Positions 22,224 through 34,279 of a stretch of DNA of 64,000 bases are shown here, one piece after another. This stretch comes from Hofstenia miamia (taxonomy: Eukaryota; Xenacoelomorpha; Acoela): positions 887,194 to 951,193 of the forward strand of contig SCFE01000095.1 of the NCBI GenBank assembly GCA_004352715.1. Direction: 5' to 3'. The notes beneath the pieces are model-generated. The model was not told the origin of the DNA and made no database searches. It saw only the letters and a program-made list of their open reading frames with translations. The position numbers and the translations under genes are program-made. Numbering within the stretch: the stretch's first letter is position 1; every line of letters starts with the position of its first letter.

Positions 22224-23280
22224 GTAGCGTCACCTTTCAAAAACAGTCAAAGCATTATATGAAATTGCAGACTTTTCATGTAATTACAGTGATAAACAAA
22301 TAAATTTTTAGTGTTTTTCATGCGATAGATAATATTTTGTATTTTAATCGGTAATCGGATGCATTGTCATATTTTTGTGCCAAATTGAGTATTTTAAGGG
22401 ACCAATTAAAGCTTTTAGACAGAAGGATGTGATGTTTTGTATTAATACTTTTGAGAAGAATGAGCAGTATTGAAAGTGTGAAAGATAGAGTGCATTTAAT
22501 AATATTTGTTTCAAATTTAATTTCCTTATTTAAGTTATTCCATAATTTAGTTGCTGTGTGGTGAAAACTATTAGAATGTTTATCCAATCGTAAAAATGTT
22601 TGAGAACGTTCATTTAATTTAATATACTGTTTTAAAAACGAAGTCGCGGCCTGGCCAAATTTGAATGTAAATAATATTGATAACATATTCTAGGGGGAGT
22701 AGCGTCCCCTTTCAAAAACAGTCAAAGCATTATATGAAATTGCAGACTTTTCATGTAATTACAGTGATAAACAAATAAATTTTTAGTGTTTTTCATGCGA
22801 TAGATAATATTTTGTATTTTAATCGGTAATCGGATGCATTGTCATATTTTTGTGCCAAATTGAGTATTTTAAGGGACCAATTAAAGCTTTTAGACAGAAG
22901 GATGTGATGTTTTGAATTAATATTTGTAAAGAGGAATGAGCAGTATTGAAAGTGTGAAAGATAGAGTGCATTTATTAATTTTTGTGGTACGTATTTGAAA
23001 TATTTCTGAGATGATAAAGATACCTAACTCCAGAAGCCATTTTTTAATTTTAGCCATGAAGAATCGTTCGAAATTTAAATCATTGTCAATTTCAACATTA
23101 TTGAATTTAAGTTATGTTTTTTGTGAGATTTCTGTTTGTCTTAGGGGAGAATATTATAAATTGTGTTTTTCAATATTTACTTTCAATTAATTATTTAAGA
23201 AATATTTTGTTAAATTTTCGATGTCATATTGGAGATTTTTCGTTGCATTAAAGGCATTTATATCTTATAAATATATACTT
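22224..23280 (-). pseudogene. CR1-like RT 3' part (second subfamily), with an internal duplication
   Basis: The minus strand from 23280 to 22320 encodes the RT from just after the palm (NLQYDIENLTKYF) to the C-terminal tail (KSFNWSLKILNLAQKYD, FGQAATSFLKQYIKLNERS). It is homologous to the tail at 1-770 but clearly diverged. 22224-22510 recurs at 22699-22987 (offset 475 bp), breaking the frame. At about 23280 the element switches strand. Confidence 0.75.
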
Positions 23281-24240
23281 ATGTTTTTGGGGATTTCAAT
23301 ATCAACTATCTCTCAAGTTCTGAATATGCTATTATTGAAGATCTCTGTGATTCGACACAGTTGAATGTAGTAAATAAGGAGATACCAACAAGAAGCTTAA
23401 CTCTGATTGACTACTTCTTGACAAATGTAGATAGCTTAGATTATGAAACCTACGTCTTTAATTCTTTTTCTGATCACAATTTATGTTTGTATATCCTCAG
23501 CACAGTGCACACCCCTAAAGAGAGGAAAAGATTCCTTAGAAGAAGCTTCAAAGAATTTGATAAAGCTCTCTTCTCTCGCATGCTCAAAAATGTTGCATGG
23601 GACTACATTTACACACTTAATGATTCAAATGCAATGATAAATTTTTTGCTAAATGGAATTAAAACCTGCTTAAACAAAACAGCACCATTTAGATATGTGT
23701 ATATTAAATCGTGTCAGGGTTATAATGCAAAGAGTAAGGAAATTCAAATGTTAGAAGAGCAGAAAAAGAAAATGTGGAAAAATTTAAGCGCTAATAGATC
23801 AGAAACAAACTTTAATAACTTCAATTGTATAAAAAATAAACTACACGCTCTAAAAAAAGTGCNCTTAATGATTCAAATGCAATGATAAATTTTTTGCTAA
23901 ATGGAATTAAAACCTGCTTAAACAAAACAGCACCATTTAGATATGTGTATATTACATCGTGTCAGTGTTATAATGCAAAGAGTAAGGAAATTCAAATGTT
24001 AGAAGAGCAGAAAAAGAAAATGTGGAAAAATTTAGGTCGGAAACGAACTTTAATAACTTCAATTGTATAAGAAACAAACTACACTCTAAAAAAGTGCAGC
24101 AAAATCAAAATGCTAAACACTTCTATAACAAACTAGAACAATTTAGGAGTAAATGGAGGTTTATAAATAGATACTTAAATCGAGAGAAAGGTTTGTCATG
24201 TGCTATAAATGAGTTAGTAGTAAACAACACAGTATGTAGT
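23281..24240 (+). pseudogene. CR1-like endonuclease C-terminus and linker, inverted 5' part
   Basis: Plus-strand coding from GDFNINYLSSS near 23290 through EIPTRSLTLIDYFLTN and SFSDHNLCLY (endonuclease blocks) to the pre-RT linker (SKEIQMLEEQKKKMWKNL). It corresponds to 3290-2720 of copy A, but on the opposite strand to the RT part at 22224-23280. 23616-23862 recurs as 23864-24104 after a single N at 23863. It runs into a 1000-N gap. Confidence 0.8.
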
Positions 24241-25240
24241 NNNNNNNNNNNNNNNNNNNNNNNNNNNNNNNNNNNNNNNNNNNNNNNNNNNNNNNNNNNN
24301 NNNNNNNNNNNNNNNNNNNNNNNNNNNNNNNNNNNNNNNNNNNNNNNNNNNNNNNNNNNNNNNNNNNNNNNNNNNNNNNNNNNNNNNNNNNNNNNNNNNN
24401 NNNNNNNNNNNNNNNNNNNNNNNNNNNNNNNNNNNNNNNNNNNNNNNNNNNNNNNNNNNNNNNNNNNNNNNNNNNNNNNNNNNNNNNNNNNNNNNNNNNN
24501 NNNNNNNNNNNNNNNNNNNNNNNNNNNNNNNNNNNNNNNNNNNNNNNNNNNNNNNNNNNNNNNNNNNNNNNNNNNNNNNNNNNNNNNNNNNNNNNNNNNN
24601 NNNNNNNNNNNNNNNNNNNNNNNNNNNNNNNNNNNNNNNNNNNNNNNNNNNNNNNNNNNNNNNNNNNNNNNNNNNNNNNNNNNNNNNNNNNNNNNNNNNN
24701 NNNNNNNNNNNNNNNNNNNNNNNNNNNNNNNNNNNNNNNNNNNNNNNNNNNNNNNNNNNNNNNNNNNNNNNNNNNNNNNNNNNNNNNNNNNNNNNNNNNN
24801 NNNNNNNNNNNNNNNNNNNNNNNNNNNNNNNNNNNNNNNNNNNNNNNNNNNNNNNNNNNNNNNNNNNNNNNNNNNNNNNNNNNNNNNNNNNNNNNNNNNN
24901 NNNNNNNNNNNNNNNNNNNNNNNNNNNNNNNNNNNNNNNNNNNNNNNNNNNNNNNNNNNNNNNNNNNNNNNNNNNNNNNNNNNNNNNNNNNNNNNNNNNN
25001 NNNNNNNNNNNNNNNNNNNNNNNNNNNNNNNNNNNNNNNNNNNNNNNNNNNNNNNNNNNNNNNNNNNNNNNNNNNNNNNNNNNNNNNNNNNNNNNNNNNN
25101 NNNNNNNNNNNNNNNNNNNNNNNNNNNNNNNNNNNNNNNNNNNNNNNNNNNNNNNNNNNNNNNNNNNNNNNNNNNNNNNNNNNNNNNNNNNNNNNNNNNN
25201 NNNNNNNNNNNNNNNNNNNNNNNNNNNNNNNNNNNNNNNN
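24241..25240. other. Assembly gap (exactly 1000 N)
   Basis: The round length suggests a gap of unknown size. Its right edge is a (TA)n tract. Confidence 0.99.
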
Positions 25241-25258
25241 TATATATATATATATATA

Positions 25259-25842
25259 TTGGTCATTGGTAATTTTCATCATACATATTGGCATTTGTAA
25301 AATATTGGTAATTTGTAACACAAAAAAATTCAATATGTTTTAGTATTTTAATTTTGCCAAATACACAGAAATAGTCCAGATATTCAAATCAAATTTTACA
25401 TTTCTATGCAAACATATATCATTATTCAACCAACATAATAATTTAGTAAATAGAAAAAAGTAGTATGAAATTGAAAGGTTGACAAATATTTTCAAGTAGA
25501 TTCACTGATGTTTTTCACAATTCTCATAAAGAAATTATTGTTGTTGTGAAAAAATGAACTATGGTGATTTTTGGTTAGATATTATTTAATGCAGCACCCG
25601 CCCTTAAAAATACCCAACGCACCACTTCATGAAATTTTTTGCTGGTACCCAATAATATAATCTGTCCTTTACTATTAAAGTATATAAAAATTTCAATAAA
25701 ATTCTAAAAACAGTTCATGTTTTTATGTCAAAATTTTTCAGCATTTCATTGACAATTTGTGACTTTGAAAGAAATATTATCTAAAAAACACATAATGTGG
25801 AATGTAAGGCTTATTTCTACCCGCCTGTGGCATATAATAATG
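25259..25842. other. No gene recognised
   Basis: AT-rich sequence between two gaps. Confidence 0.5.
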
Positions 25843-26216
25843 NNNNNNNNNNNNNNNNNNNNNNNNNNNNNNNNNNNNNNNNNNNNNNNNNNNNNNNNNN
25901 NNNNNNNNNNNNNNNNNNNNNNNNNNNNNNNNNNNNNNNNNNNNNNNNNNNNNNNNNNNNNNNNNNNNNNNNNNNNNNNNNNNNNNNNNNNNNNNNNNNN
26001 NNNNNNNNNNNNNNNNNNNNNNNNNNNNNNNNNNNNNNNNNNNNNNNNNNNNNNNNNNNNNNNNNNNNNNNNNNNNNNNNNNNNNNNNNNNNNNNNNNNN
26101 NNNNNNNNNNNNNNNNNNNNNNNNNNNNNNNNNNNNNNNNNNNNNNNNNNNNNNNNNNNNNNNNNNNNNNNNNNNNNNNNNNNNNNNNNNNNNNNNNNNN
26201 NNNNNNNNNNNNNNNN
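25843..26216. other. Assembly gap (374 N)
   Basis: The right edge is (TA)n (26217-26243). Confidence 0.99.
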
Positions 26217-26392
26217 ATATATATATATATATATATATATATAATGCAAATCTGTCTCACAATTTTGGTCATATATTCTTCTTAAAATAGTGCTCCATAT
26301 GTTACACTACAAACTTTAGTTTACATTCACAATATATAAATAAAAATAATATTGTTGGTGATCAAAGAGGAGGATTTTGGCATAAGAGTATA

Positions 26393-26689
26393 TTATGCAT
26401 GTTCAGCAGCAATTACTCCAGCAATTGCTTTGTGATACTTAGAATCGAAATAGCCTTTGAGATCATTTTCCATTGTTTTAGTAACTCCATTTGCGACGTG
26501 ATAGCTTTTTACAACATTGATGTTGGGAGAACTTGAATTGAAAAACTTTGCTATTTTCTGTGCATGTTTATTCAATTTTTCATCATCCACAGATCCAGTG
26601 GCGAACCATGGAAACTTTTTAGCATCTTCGGAATGGGTTGATGCGGAGTACTTGGTGAGTGCTTCCTTAACTTCAGCTTCTGATACCAT
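26393..26689 (-). CDS. Globin-like small protein (98 codons)
   Basis: Open frame from ATG 26689 to TAA, with codon use and composition unlike the AT-rich shadows around it. KKFPWFATG (residues 24-32) fits the C-D region of globins; LNKHAQKIAKFF (39-50) fits helix E with His at the distal position; VVKSYHVANGV (58-68) fits helix F with a proximal His and the FG turn. It then ends after a short G-like helix. Globins are usually ~140-150 residues; this frame lacks helix A and most of G-H. It recalls the ~109-residue nerve mini-hemoglobins of nemerteans. It may instead be one exon: an acceptor-like ATTTAG lies just upstream of the ATG, and a weak donor-like AAGTAT lies inside the G region. Haem binding is inferred, not shown. 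Confidence 0.5.
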   Translation of the reverse strand: MVSEAEVKEALTKYSASTHSEDAKKFPWFATGSVDDEKLNKHAQKIAKFFNSSSPNINVVKSYHVANGVTKTMENDLKGYFDSKYHKAIAGVIAAEHA

Positions 26690-26739
26690 TTCAAATGGCT
26701 TCAGAAATTTTCTAAATCATATACGACTACTGTACTAAG

Positions 26740-29449
26740 TAGATTTTGGCAAATACTCATTTATATTATATTTATAATGTTTGTTAGGACCTAGCTAAAA
26801 TTATACAGTAAGCTGCAGTTTCAAATGAAAAACTAATAAGTAGCTTATTAAAATATATTTATTATAATTTGATTGAATAATTATTGATAAATACTTTCCC
26901 ACAAACATATTTTTGATATGGGGTGAGGATCATATCATACATATTTATTTTTTATTTCTTGAGTACATTTTTAAAAAACAATATAAAGAAAAATATTAAT
27001 TTTTTCAAACATTTCAACCACTATGAAATAGCTCAAATATATCAAAGCTCAGGTATTTTTGCGTGTGAAGTTTTGTTTGTGTTATCAATTTCAATTGTTT
27101 TCAAAATTATTTCGGTATTTTTCATAAAATTTTTAATAGTTTGTCTGTGGATTATTGTCTGTATTTTCATTAATAATAATGATTGTGAATGCAAGTTTTT
27201 TAAAACACATGAAAAAACTGCTATTTTTAATCGGCTGAAATATATTGCCACATGATTAGAATGGCTTTTCCAAGTTTCTATGCTTAGATACACATGATTT
27301 GGAAAGTTACCGAAAATACCAATGAAAATCGTTTCGTAAAAATATTCATAAAATTCTGTGCCAACTATATGTACAATGCTTTATTAAAATCTTTCAAGTT
27401 AGCTCAGGCTGATGTTTTTATAAATTAAACAACTACAATATAATTATACCAAAGCTATTGCTGCTGAAACTAGGCTGAAAGAATTTCATGTCTTAACTTT
27501 ATAATATGTAAGAAAAATGCAAATATACATGCAGTTATTTATTCCATTTTATTGATTACAACTTTTTAATTATTAGGCATTGGTATAAATCATTTAATCT
27601 TGCAAGAAATTTAAACGGAATACAATAAAAAAATCGCTTACCGTATGTAGAAATTATTAATAAATGAATATATTTTCTCGTGTTAAAATATCTAATGTTA
27701 AAGTGTGGAATTTAGTGACCAATCACCTTTTAAAATAGATTCATTTTTAGAATTGAATTTACAATTTTGTAAATTGAAAAATTATTGCCATCTATGGCAA
27801 TCAGAAAGACAAGACAACATTGTAAGTGAATTTAAAAGAATGCGAAACATGCGATGACCCATAGCCGACCTTTTGCTGCAGTAAGCTATGCTACACTCTG
27901 AAATATTCTGATCCTAAAAAACAATTGCGGAGGGTGGAGAATTCATAGATGACATTTGCTGAATTCAATTCCAATAATTTATTTTTTTTTGGTTTTCAAA
28001 TGTATTAATAAGTTAGTGAACTACTTCAATTTACCCCATGTAAATATTGGAAGTATAATCGCAAGAGTTATTAATATGAATGTGAATATCCAACATTCTT
28101 AGAAAGAAATAGTCTATATAAAATACTTTTTATGAACTTTTTATACAATTATTTTCATCAAATTAGGAATTTTATGCATAAAGTCTAAGCTTGAAAACTA
28201 AAATTTTAGAAAAGACTAAACTATGCGTTTTTAGCTTCCTGCTTAGAAAAAATCTTAATGTGTTTTCAGTAGTACAGTCTTAATAAACATTTGGGAGTCT
28301 ATATATCAGTATTAATAATTTTTAAAGAAAATGAAGACATTGCTTGTGTTGAAGTGAATGATATAGTATTTAACCTTAATTAATCGCTTTTACTAAGTTC
28401 TTAATTGTACAAATTGTTCGGCATATTTTTTAACAGATCATAGTTTTTCTAAACACTATTGATGAAAAACTCAACTGCACCTGATCAGCAAAATGGTTAT
28501 CTTCATAGAAAATAATACAAATGTGGAAATACAGAAAATTTATTTACTACCTTTATTACTTGCGTGTATTTTGAATCATGTATTGTTCGAAATTCTGTCC
28601 TATATTAATTTGGAATTCCTTGTTTAATAAGACATTTAACTAGAAAAGGCAGTTCAGATGGTTATAAGTATTTTTGTTATAAGATATTCAACAGCTCTTA
28701 GTTTCAATCAGGTGGAGAATTTCAAGCTCGAACTCGGCTATTTCTTTTGAATTCACAATTATATCACCGAATTTTACATGCAAATAATTCTTAATCTTTA
28801 TAAAGATGTTTTCTATTTACATCAAATACTTCGTATTATATACAAAATTGTTATCAACATATTTACAACTACATTCTTGAAAACCGAAAATAATTATACT
28901 TGCCGATAAAAACAATGAGTTCCAATGTTACTTGCCACCCTAGGCTTTTCTTTGTACTCTTCCGAATATAAAAATTTTGGAGAACATGTCGTCAAGAACT
29001 TGCGATATTCGTGGTCCCACGATATTAACTTACCAACCTAAAAGATTTCCTGTTCCTGTTCAAATCATGCAACGCCAGGAGCTCGCTCTAGCGCACTTTA
29101 GTTGGCACTCATATTACAAAGAGGCATCAGATTGAACTAATTGACTTACTCCAACACCACTGTTGTCTATTAAAAGAAGACCACTCGATCACGTCAGGTT
29201 ACAAAAATGTAATGAGAAAATGGGGGCTCCCCTGATACAATCTTCGTGGAACTAGTGGAACATCTTCCATCATTGTCACTTTATCTCACCTCGTCAGGGT
29301 CACCGTGTAATATCGCTGGAATCAGCGCATTCCTGTAATGACATTAAAACTGTTAAAAAAGTGTTCTGTTTACATCAAATACTTGGTATTATATACAAAA
29401 TAGTTATCCTATTCTAAGAAACTGCCAGTGCTATGCACGGAGATTTCAA
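26740..29449. other. No gene recognised
   Basis: AT-rich sequence. An ORF of 110 codons at 26923-27255 is a low-complexity Ile/Phe/Lys reading with no motif. Short stretches at 28841-28930, 29371-29410 and 30445-30515 share sequence (GTATTATATACAAAA and neighbours), probably from one unnamed repeat. Confidence 0.5.
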
Positions 29450-30220
29450 TGGACTGTATTAGATATTTAATAAATGAAAATTTTATTGATACAAAATTAC
29501 AATTAAAATCATTCAAAATCATCTAAACATTTGCAAAATTCAATTATTTAATTACTATTAATGCTAAATTTATAAAATTAATCATGTATACAACATATTT
29601 GATTCATATTTACTTTTTAAAATGATTAAGAAAAATTATCAACAAATTCACGCAATTAACTTAATACGATTTACAGCATTCATTATTTCGATCTAGTGAT
29701 GAGGATGTAGAGATCTTGCTAGGATCATAGTAGCATTGCATCGCATTAGCCTAATTGAAAGACATTGTAAAAATCTATTTTCCGTGATTGACCAAAAAGG
29801 GCCAGCTTACGATAAGTCTTAATTGAGGCAGCTGAGAAGCCCCCTAGTGTTTCTAGGCCAAGGGCACAAATGTATAACCTTCAGATGTACAATTATTAAA
29901 GTGTTTTGAAAATTTCCGATCTTCAGCTACTCCTAGAGCCCAGCCTCCATTGGATGCCGTATTTGCAATGGTTGAAATTTGCAGCGGTGAGATAAAAGTC
30001 AGTCTATTGCAGCTGGCTTGCCTGCAGGACAAACAGAAATGAAAACATCTCCAGGCTTAGACCGAGTCCCATTAATTAGATTACGTTGCTCTTTGACAGG
30101 AGATACGGAGGCAGAAGCTGCCATTGAGTGTACAATATCGCGAAGACAATCATGCCGACCAATTCTGTCACCTTTGCTGCTGCAAGTAAGAGCATGTTTT
30201 CCAATTTGTTCTCCATATTT
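29450..30220 (-). pseudogene. Retroelement C-terminal domain (restriction-endonuclease-like) and 3' UTR
   Basis: Minus-strand pieces in order: HALTCSSKGDRIGRHDCLRD (His/Cys cluster then RHD) near 30170; NLINGTRSKPGDVFISVCPA and GKPAA (PD...D pattern) near 30070-30015; after a frameshift ISPLQISTIANTASNGGWAL and AEDRKFSKHFNNC; then ETLGGFSAASIKTYRKLALF near 29840; finally LSIRLMRCNATMIL near 29760. From memory, this is the region downstream of the RT in a widespread retroelement group. Its C/H cluster plus PD-D pattern resembles the endonuclease of R2/R4-type elements; that functional reading is inference. Several frameshifts. The 3' UTR (29450-29740) matches 18163-18380. Confidence 0.65.
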
Positions 30221-30224
30221 AATA

Positions 30225-31670
30225 AATGAATAAGATTTAAAAAAACATATGTTGTGTTTTTAATATATTAGGAACGAAATAAGTAATAAATGTGATCATC
30301 ATACATTGGTAAAATGATTTTTATTCACAATTTTAGCATATGACACGCCTTAATTAACCCTTTAATATTATAGGCACAGTCAAACATGTTAACACCTAAT
30401 GCAAAAGAATGTAGAGAATCATAACAAAATCAAGTCCAATATTGTAGTATTATATGTATTTACAAATACATGCTTAAAAACCAATAACACTTAGACTTGC
30501 GGATAAAAACAACCAGTACCGATGGTACACAATTCTGCACTACTTTCACTTAACTTATTACCACTTGTTCTTCAGCTTCAAGTTCTTCATCTTCTTTTCT
30601 TCAAATCTCTTTTGTTAGAAAAATATTATCTTGATCCCTTTGATTACATTCAATTTACTGCTTCTTAATCTACACGCTCTGTTGTCTTTCATCAAACACC
30701 CCACTCACAAAGCTCGCTCACATATTTCTTTCTTCATTCATATTATTCATATGATAACTTCCTGATTACTACTCATCACCTAGAATTTTCTCATCTTCTC
30801 AATTTATGTTCTCTCTCTACTTTTTGGTCCTGTCCTCTTTTGTTCCTTTTATTCCATTTTGATAATCAATGTTATCTTCTTATATATTGTAAATGCTCTT
30901 CCTGCACCTAATAATATTTTTAGTATTGATAAGTTATTATATTTTTAAATTTTATTGGTTTTAACCGCGGTATACTTAGGTGAATAGTATTTTTGTTGTT
31001 GTTGTGCTTGTTGAATAAATTTATGACTCTGTTATGTAGTAGTTTGCTTGTTCTGTGACACAACAGACTTTTGCTGTGGTGTTGTGTTGGTTGAAAAAAT
31101 CCACACAGGGGCAAGCCTGCGCTTTTGGGCACATTTAGATGCCATTATTTTTGGCCTAGCTCAACTTGAAGCCTACATTATTATTAAAAATTGGCCTGGT
31201 GCGTAGCACATGTAGTTTTTCCAAACTCGTTCCAGCCCGAATCCCACATTTGTTTTGCCTTTACCAAAAATCAGCCTACCTACTTTTAGTCATAAAATTA
31301 GTATGTTAACCAAACTCGAAATGAAAAAGAAAACAAGTAAACTTTTACCAGCCTCACTTTACATATAAGTAAGCGAACATATAAATCGATATATTTTAGT
31401 AATTGCATCTTAAGAAATTGCTTCAATTTCGAAGTTCGAAGTAGAAAATGAAATCAAATATATAACTTAACTTTATCAAATTTAGATTTGAAAATATGAA
31501 TTGCTTTTCTATTTACGGATGACTAATAACTATAGCTTCAAATATGATGTACACATAATTTTTTTTTGAAATTTCATCACCAGGGCCGGGATTTTAGGTG
31601 ATAACAAATTGTCGATTTAGGTACTAAAATGTTGCTATAAAACTACCGAAAAAGGTGGTTAAAAGTTGCT
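30225..31670. other. No gene recognised; pyrimidine-rich and CA-rich low complexity
   Basis: A CTTCTT-rich stretch lies at 30570-30620, with AT-rich sequence after it. The 70-codon minus frame at 30920-31132 is Asn/Thr-rich low complexity. Confidence 0.5.
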
Positions 31671-31675
31671 TAATA

Positions 31676-32160
31676 TTATAGTGATACACTACAATTACAA
31701 AATGTTTGTTCAGTTACACAAAGTAGTTTATCTCTTAAGATACTGTTGTATCGCAAATTTTCTTCAATGTCACAAGAAACAATAGGGGTTGTACTGCTAA
31801 TAGCAATTTCCACCGAATTCCAAGTTGATACACGGGTGTTTCCAACGACTTCATGCCCCTGTGATATTGCCTCATTCACCATCCGCATTTCACTTAATCC
31901 AATATTGTTATCCAAAACATTTTGAAGTTTTTCCTTGATACATTGAATTGATGGGTTATGGATTCTTTAACATGATCCACAATTTCTAGAAAACCTGACT
32001 TCGAAGGTTTTTGCAATTTTTTGATTGCATATATCAAGGGACAATCATTTCCGGCTATACAAGATAGTTGAGACAAGAGCTTCGAATTCGGTTTTTCAAT
32101 AATTTCCATGACTTTTTCAGTGATAGTACTCCCAGGGAGCATTTCTAATACAACATCCAA
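31676..32160 (-). pseudogene. Unassigned decayed coding sequence
   Basis: Two overlapping minus frames (32160-31894 and 31915-31676) read like a single protein interrupted by one frameshift near 31905. The product is ordinary in composition (IIEKPNSKLLSQLSCIAGND, EIVDHVKESITHQFNV, then VEIAISSTTPIVSCDIEE). It vaguely recalls cellular hAT-like/DUF4371-type proteins, but I cannot name it. Confidence 0.3.
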
Positions 32161-32164
32161 AGTT

Positions 32165-32421
32165 TAAGATAAAAAATGGCAGCATTAAGCCAGGTACCCC
32201 ACCGACTAATAATTGATAAACAAAAGAATATAAATAGTTGGTAACAAGATCAAATTTTCTAAAAAGTTGTTTATTTTGAAAACTGTCAGTTTAGGTACTA
32301 AAAAGTTGCTTAAGGTGCTTAAGCTATTATCCCAGCTCTTCGTATCACAGATCTTCAAGGGATTTACATATAAACATATTTTTATTATTAACTAGCCTTT
32401 ATTGTATGTAATTGTAAAAAA

Positions 32422-32457
<36 letters not shown>

Positions 32458-33641
32458 CACATTATACACTTCAATGTACAAAATACATATATATTTACAC
32501 GAACGAATTTTGGCGTAGTTTAGGCTTACTTCAAAAAGATCAACTTCCTCAACCAATTTAGTTTCTCATATTTAGTTGGCCGATTGTGGTTAACAATACC
32601 TGTTTTGAAACAAACCTAACTTTGCAATGTGCATTCATCGAGATAAGTGAATATGTTCATTTTGAATGCAATCAATATCGAAGTTGGCGCTTGTGGATTT
32701 TGTTTTTCGTTACAAGTACATGAGCACGTCTGTGTGACGAACTACATATGTTCAGTCATGCAAAGCTTGATGATTCTATTCCTATTAGACTGGTAGGAGT
32801 TAAATGACTTTATATTGTACTTAGAGAAATCAGCAACAATTCTTTTCATGTTTCCTTACATTTGAATGTGATGATTTTGTCAAATTTCACAAAATTTACA
32901 CCAAGTATACAATATGTTAGTCGGTAAGAGACTATTAAGAAATAGAATATTTTATAAACATTCATATTTACAATGATATTCGCAACACAAGATCCCAAAA
33001 TTTTAGCCACATGTTATTTTGTTGCCGTATTAATGTAACTTCTAGAATTGGAGATATCCATTTGAATGTATTTGCAAAATCTTTGCTAACAAGTTTTCCG
33101 TAGATTCACTATCTCATCAACGCCCTAGCATATTTTCTTTGTAAAGTGACGCCTACATTAAAGTTTGTTTGATTGACGAGAGATTCAAGATATTCCGCAG
33201 AAATTGCTTAGGGAGGTTGGATTTTCGTAATGTAGTTGTCGATCCACACACCCTGGAATAGTGGTTATTCTTTTCATACTTATTACACTAAACATCTTTA
33301 GCAGGACCTAAGAATGGCTAATTCGGCAGAGTTGGAAGCAGTTCTCATTTTGGGAAAGCGAGTTTAACCGAATTCTTTCAAAATTAAACCCAAAAGAACC
33401 AAACCGCTCAATCTATTAACTTTTGAACAGCTTCAAACTGAAAAAGCAGCACAAAATCGACAAAAGGAAAACGGAAAATTGGAATATTCACTTACAAAAC
33501 TTAAATCGTTTCAAACCGAAATATATTTTCACTTTTACAAGTTCGAAAAACTTTACAACAAATTATAAGGACGCTCATCTTGCCTTTTCCTCATTGTGTC
33601 TTACTTTGGCAATAATTGTAATAATGAAATTGCATTGACGC
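32165..33641. other. No gene recognised; (TA)n at 32424-32453
   Basis: AT-rich noncoding sequence. Confidence 0.5.
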
Positions 33642-33649
33642 TTAAAAAT

Positions 33650-34087
33650 TAGAGGTCGACGGTAAACCGAACCGAAACCGATACCGCGGTTTTCACGTAA
33701 ACCGAAACTGAACCAACTAATTTTCACTAGCACGGTTTCAAACGGTTTTTAATGACTGGTAATTAGTATCTGTGTAATACTGCCAATGCCTTCGCTACTG
33801 GCGAAAAAGTGGTTGGCAATTCAGGCAAAAAATGTGTCATCAGAACGCATGAGTTCAATTGGATCGAACACGATCACCAAGAAGCGATGCAGTTTTTCTG
33901 GTGTCAATGCTTCTTCTCTCATTAAGAATAAGAAAAACTTGAAATTAATCTTGTAAAACCATAAGAAAATATAGCTTCGAAATTACATGTTCTCATTAGA
34001 GAACAAAACCAAAACCGAACCGAAACCGCGGTTTTTCCCCAAAATCTATCCGAACCGAAGTTAAAATTTCAAAACCGTCTACCTCTA
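33650..34087. mobile_element. hAT-type MITE, 438 bp, perfect 8-bp TSD
   Basis: Terminal inverted repeats TAGAGGTCGACGGT (left) and TAGAGGTAGACGGT (right, other strand) match at 13 of 14. The flanks are identical 8-bp TTAAAAAT (33642-33649 and 34088-34095). Subterminal repeats of AACCGAAACCG with CCGCGG occur on both sides (33665-33700, 34015-34045). No transposase. Its perfect TSD suggests it is younger than the other hAT copies here. Confidence 0.92.
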
Positions 34088-34279
34088 TTAAAAATGATGA
34101 AATTACATCATTGCAAAAATTTCTAACCGCTTTAAGTAAATTACAATTCAGATATTACAAGCCGAACCGTTTATAACCCGAGCTGTTTGCCAATCTGACC
34201 ATAGGTTGGTGCCACCCCTACCCCGGAGAGATTTGCTGAACAAATTTTGGTATCCAATCTCTAACGTAAGAGTGAGACA

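Noticed and set aside
24203-25333. Long open frames crossing N runs (also at 877-1917, 25746-26285, 37702-39130)
   Set aside because: Ns read as open sequence. Only the non-N ends carry information; the EHD exon and the RT were annotated separately.
26923-27255. 110-codon ORF rich in Ile/Phe/Lys
   Set aside because: Low-complexity AT reading with no motif, splice context or conservation argument.
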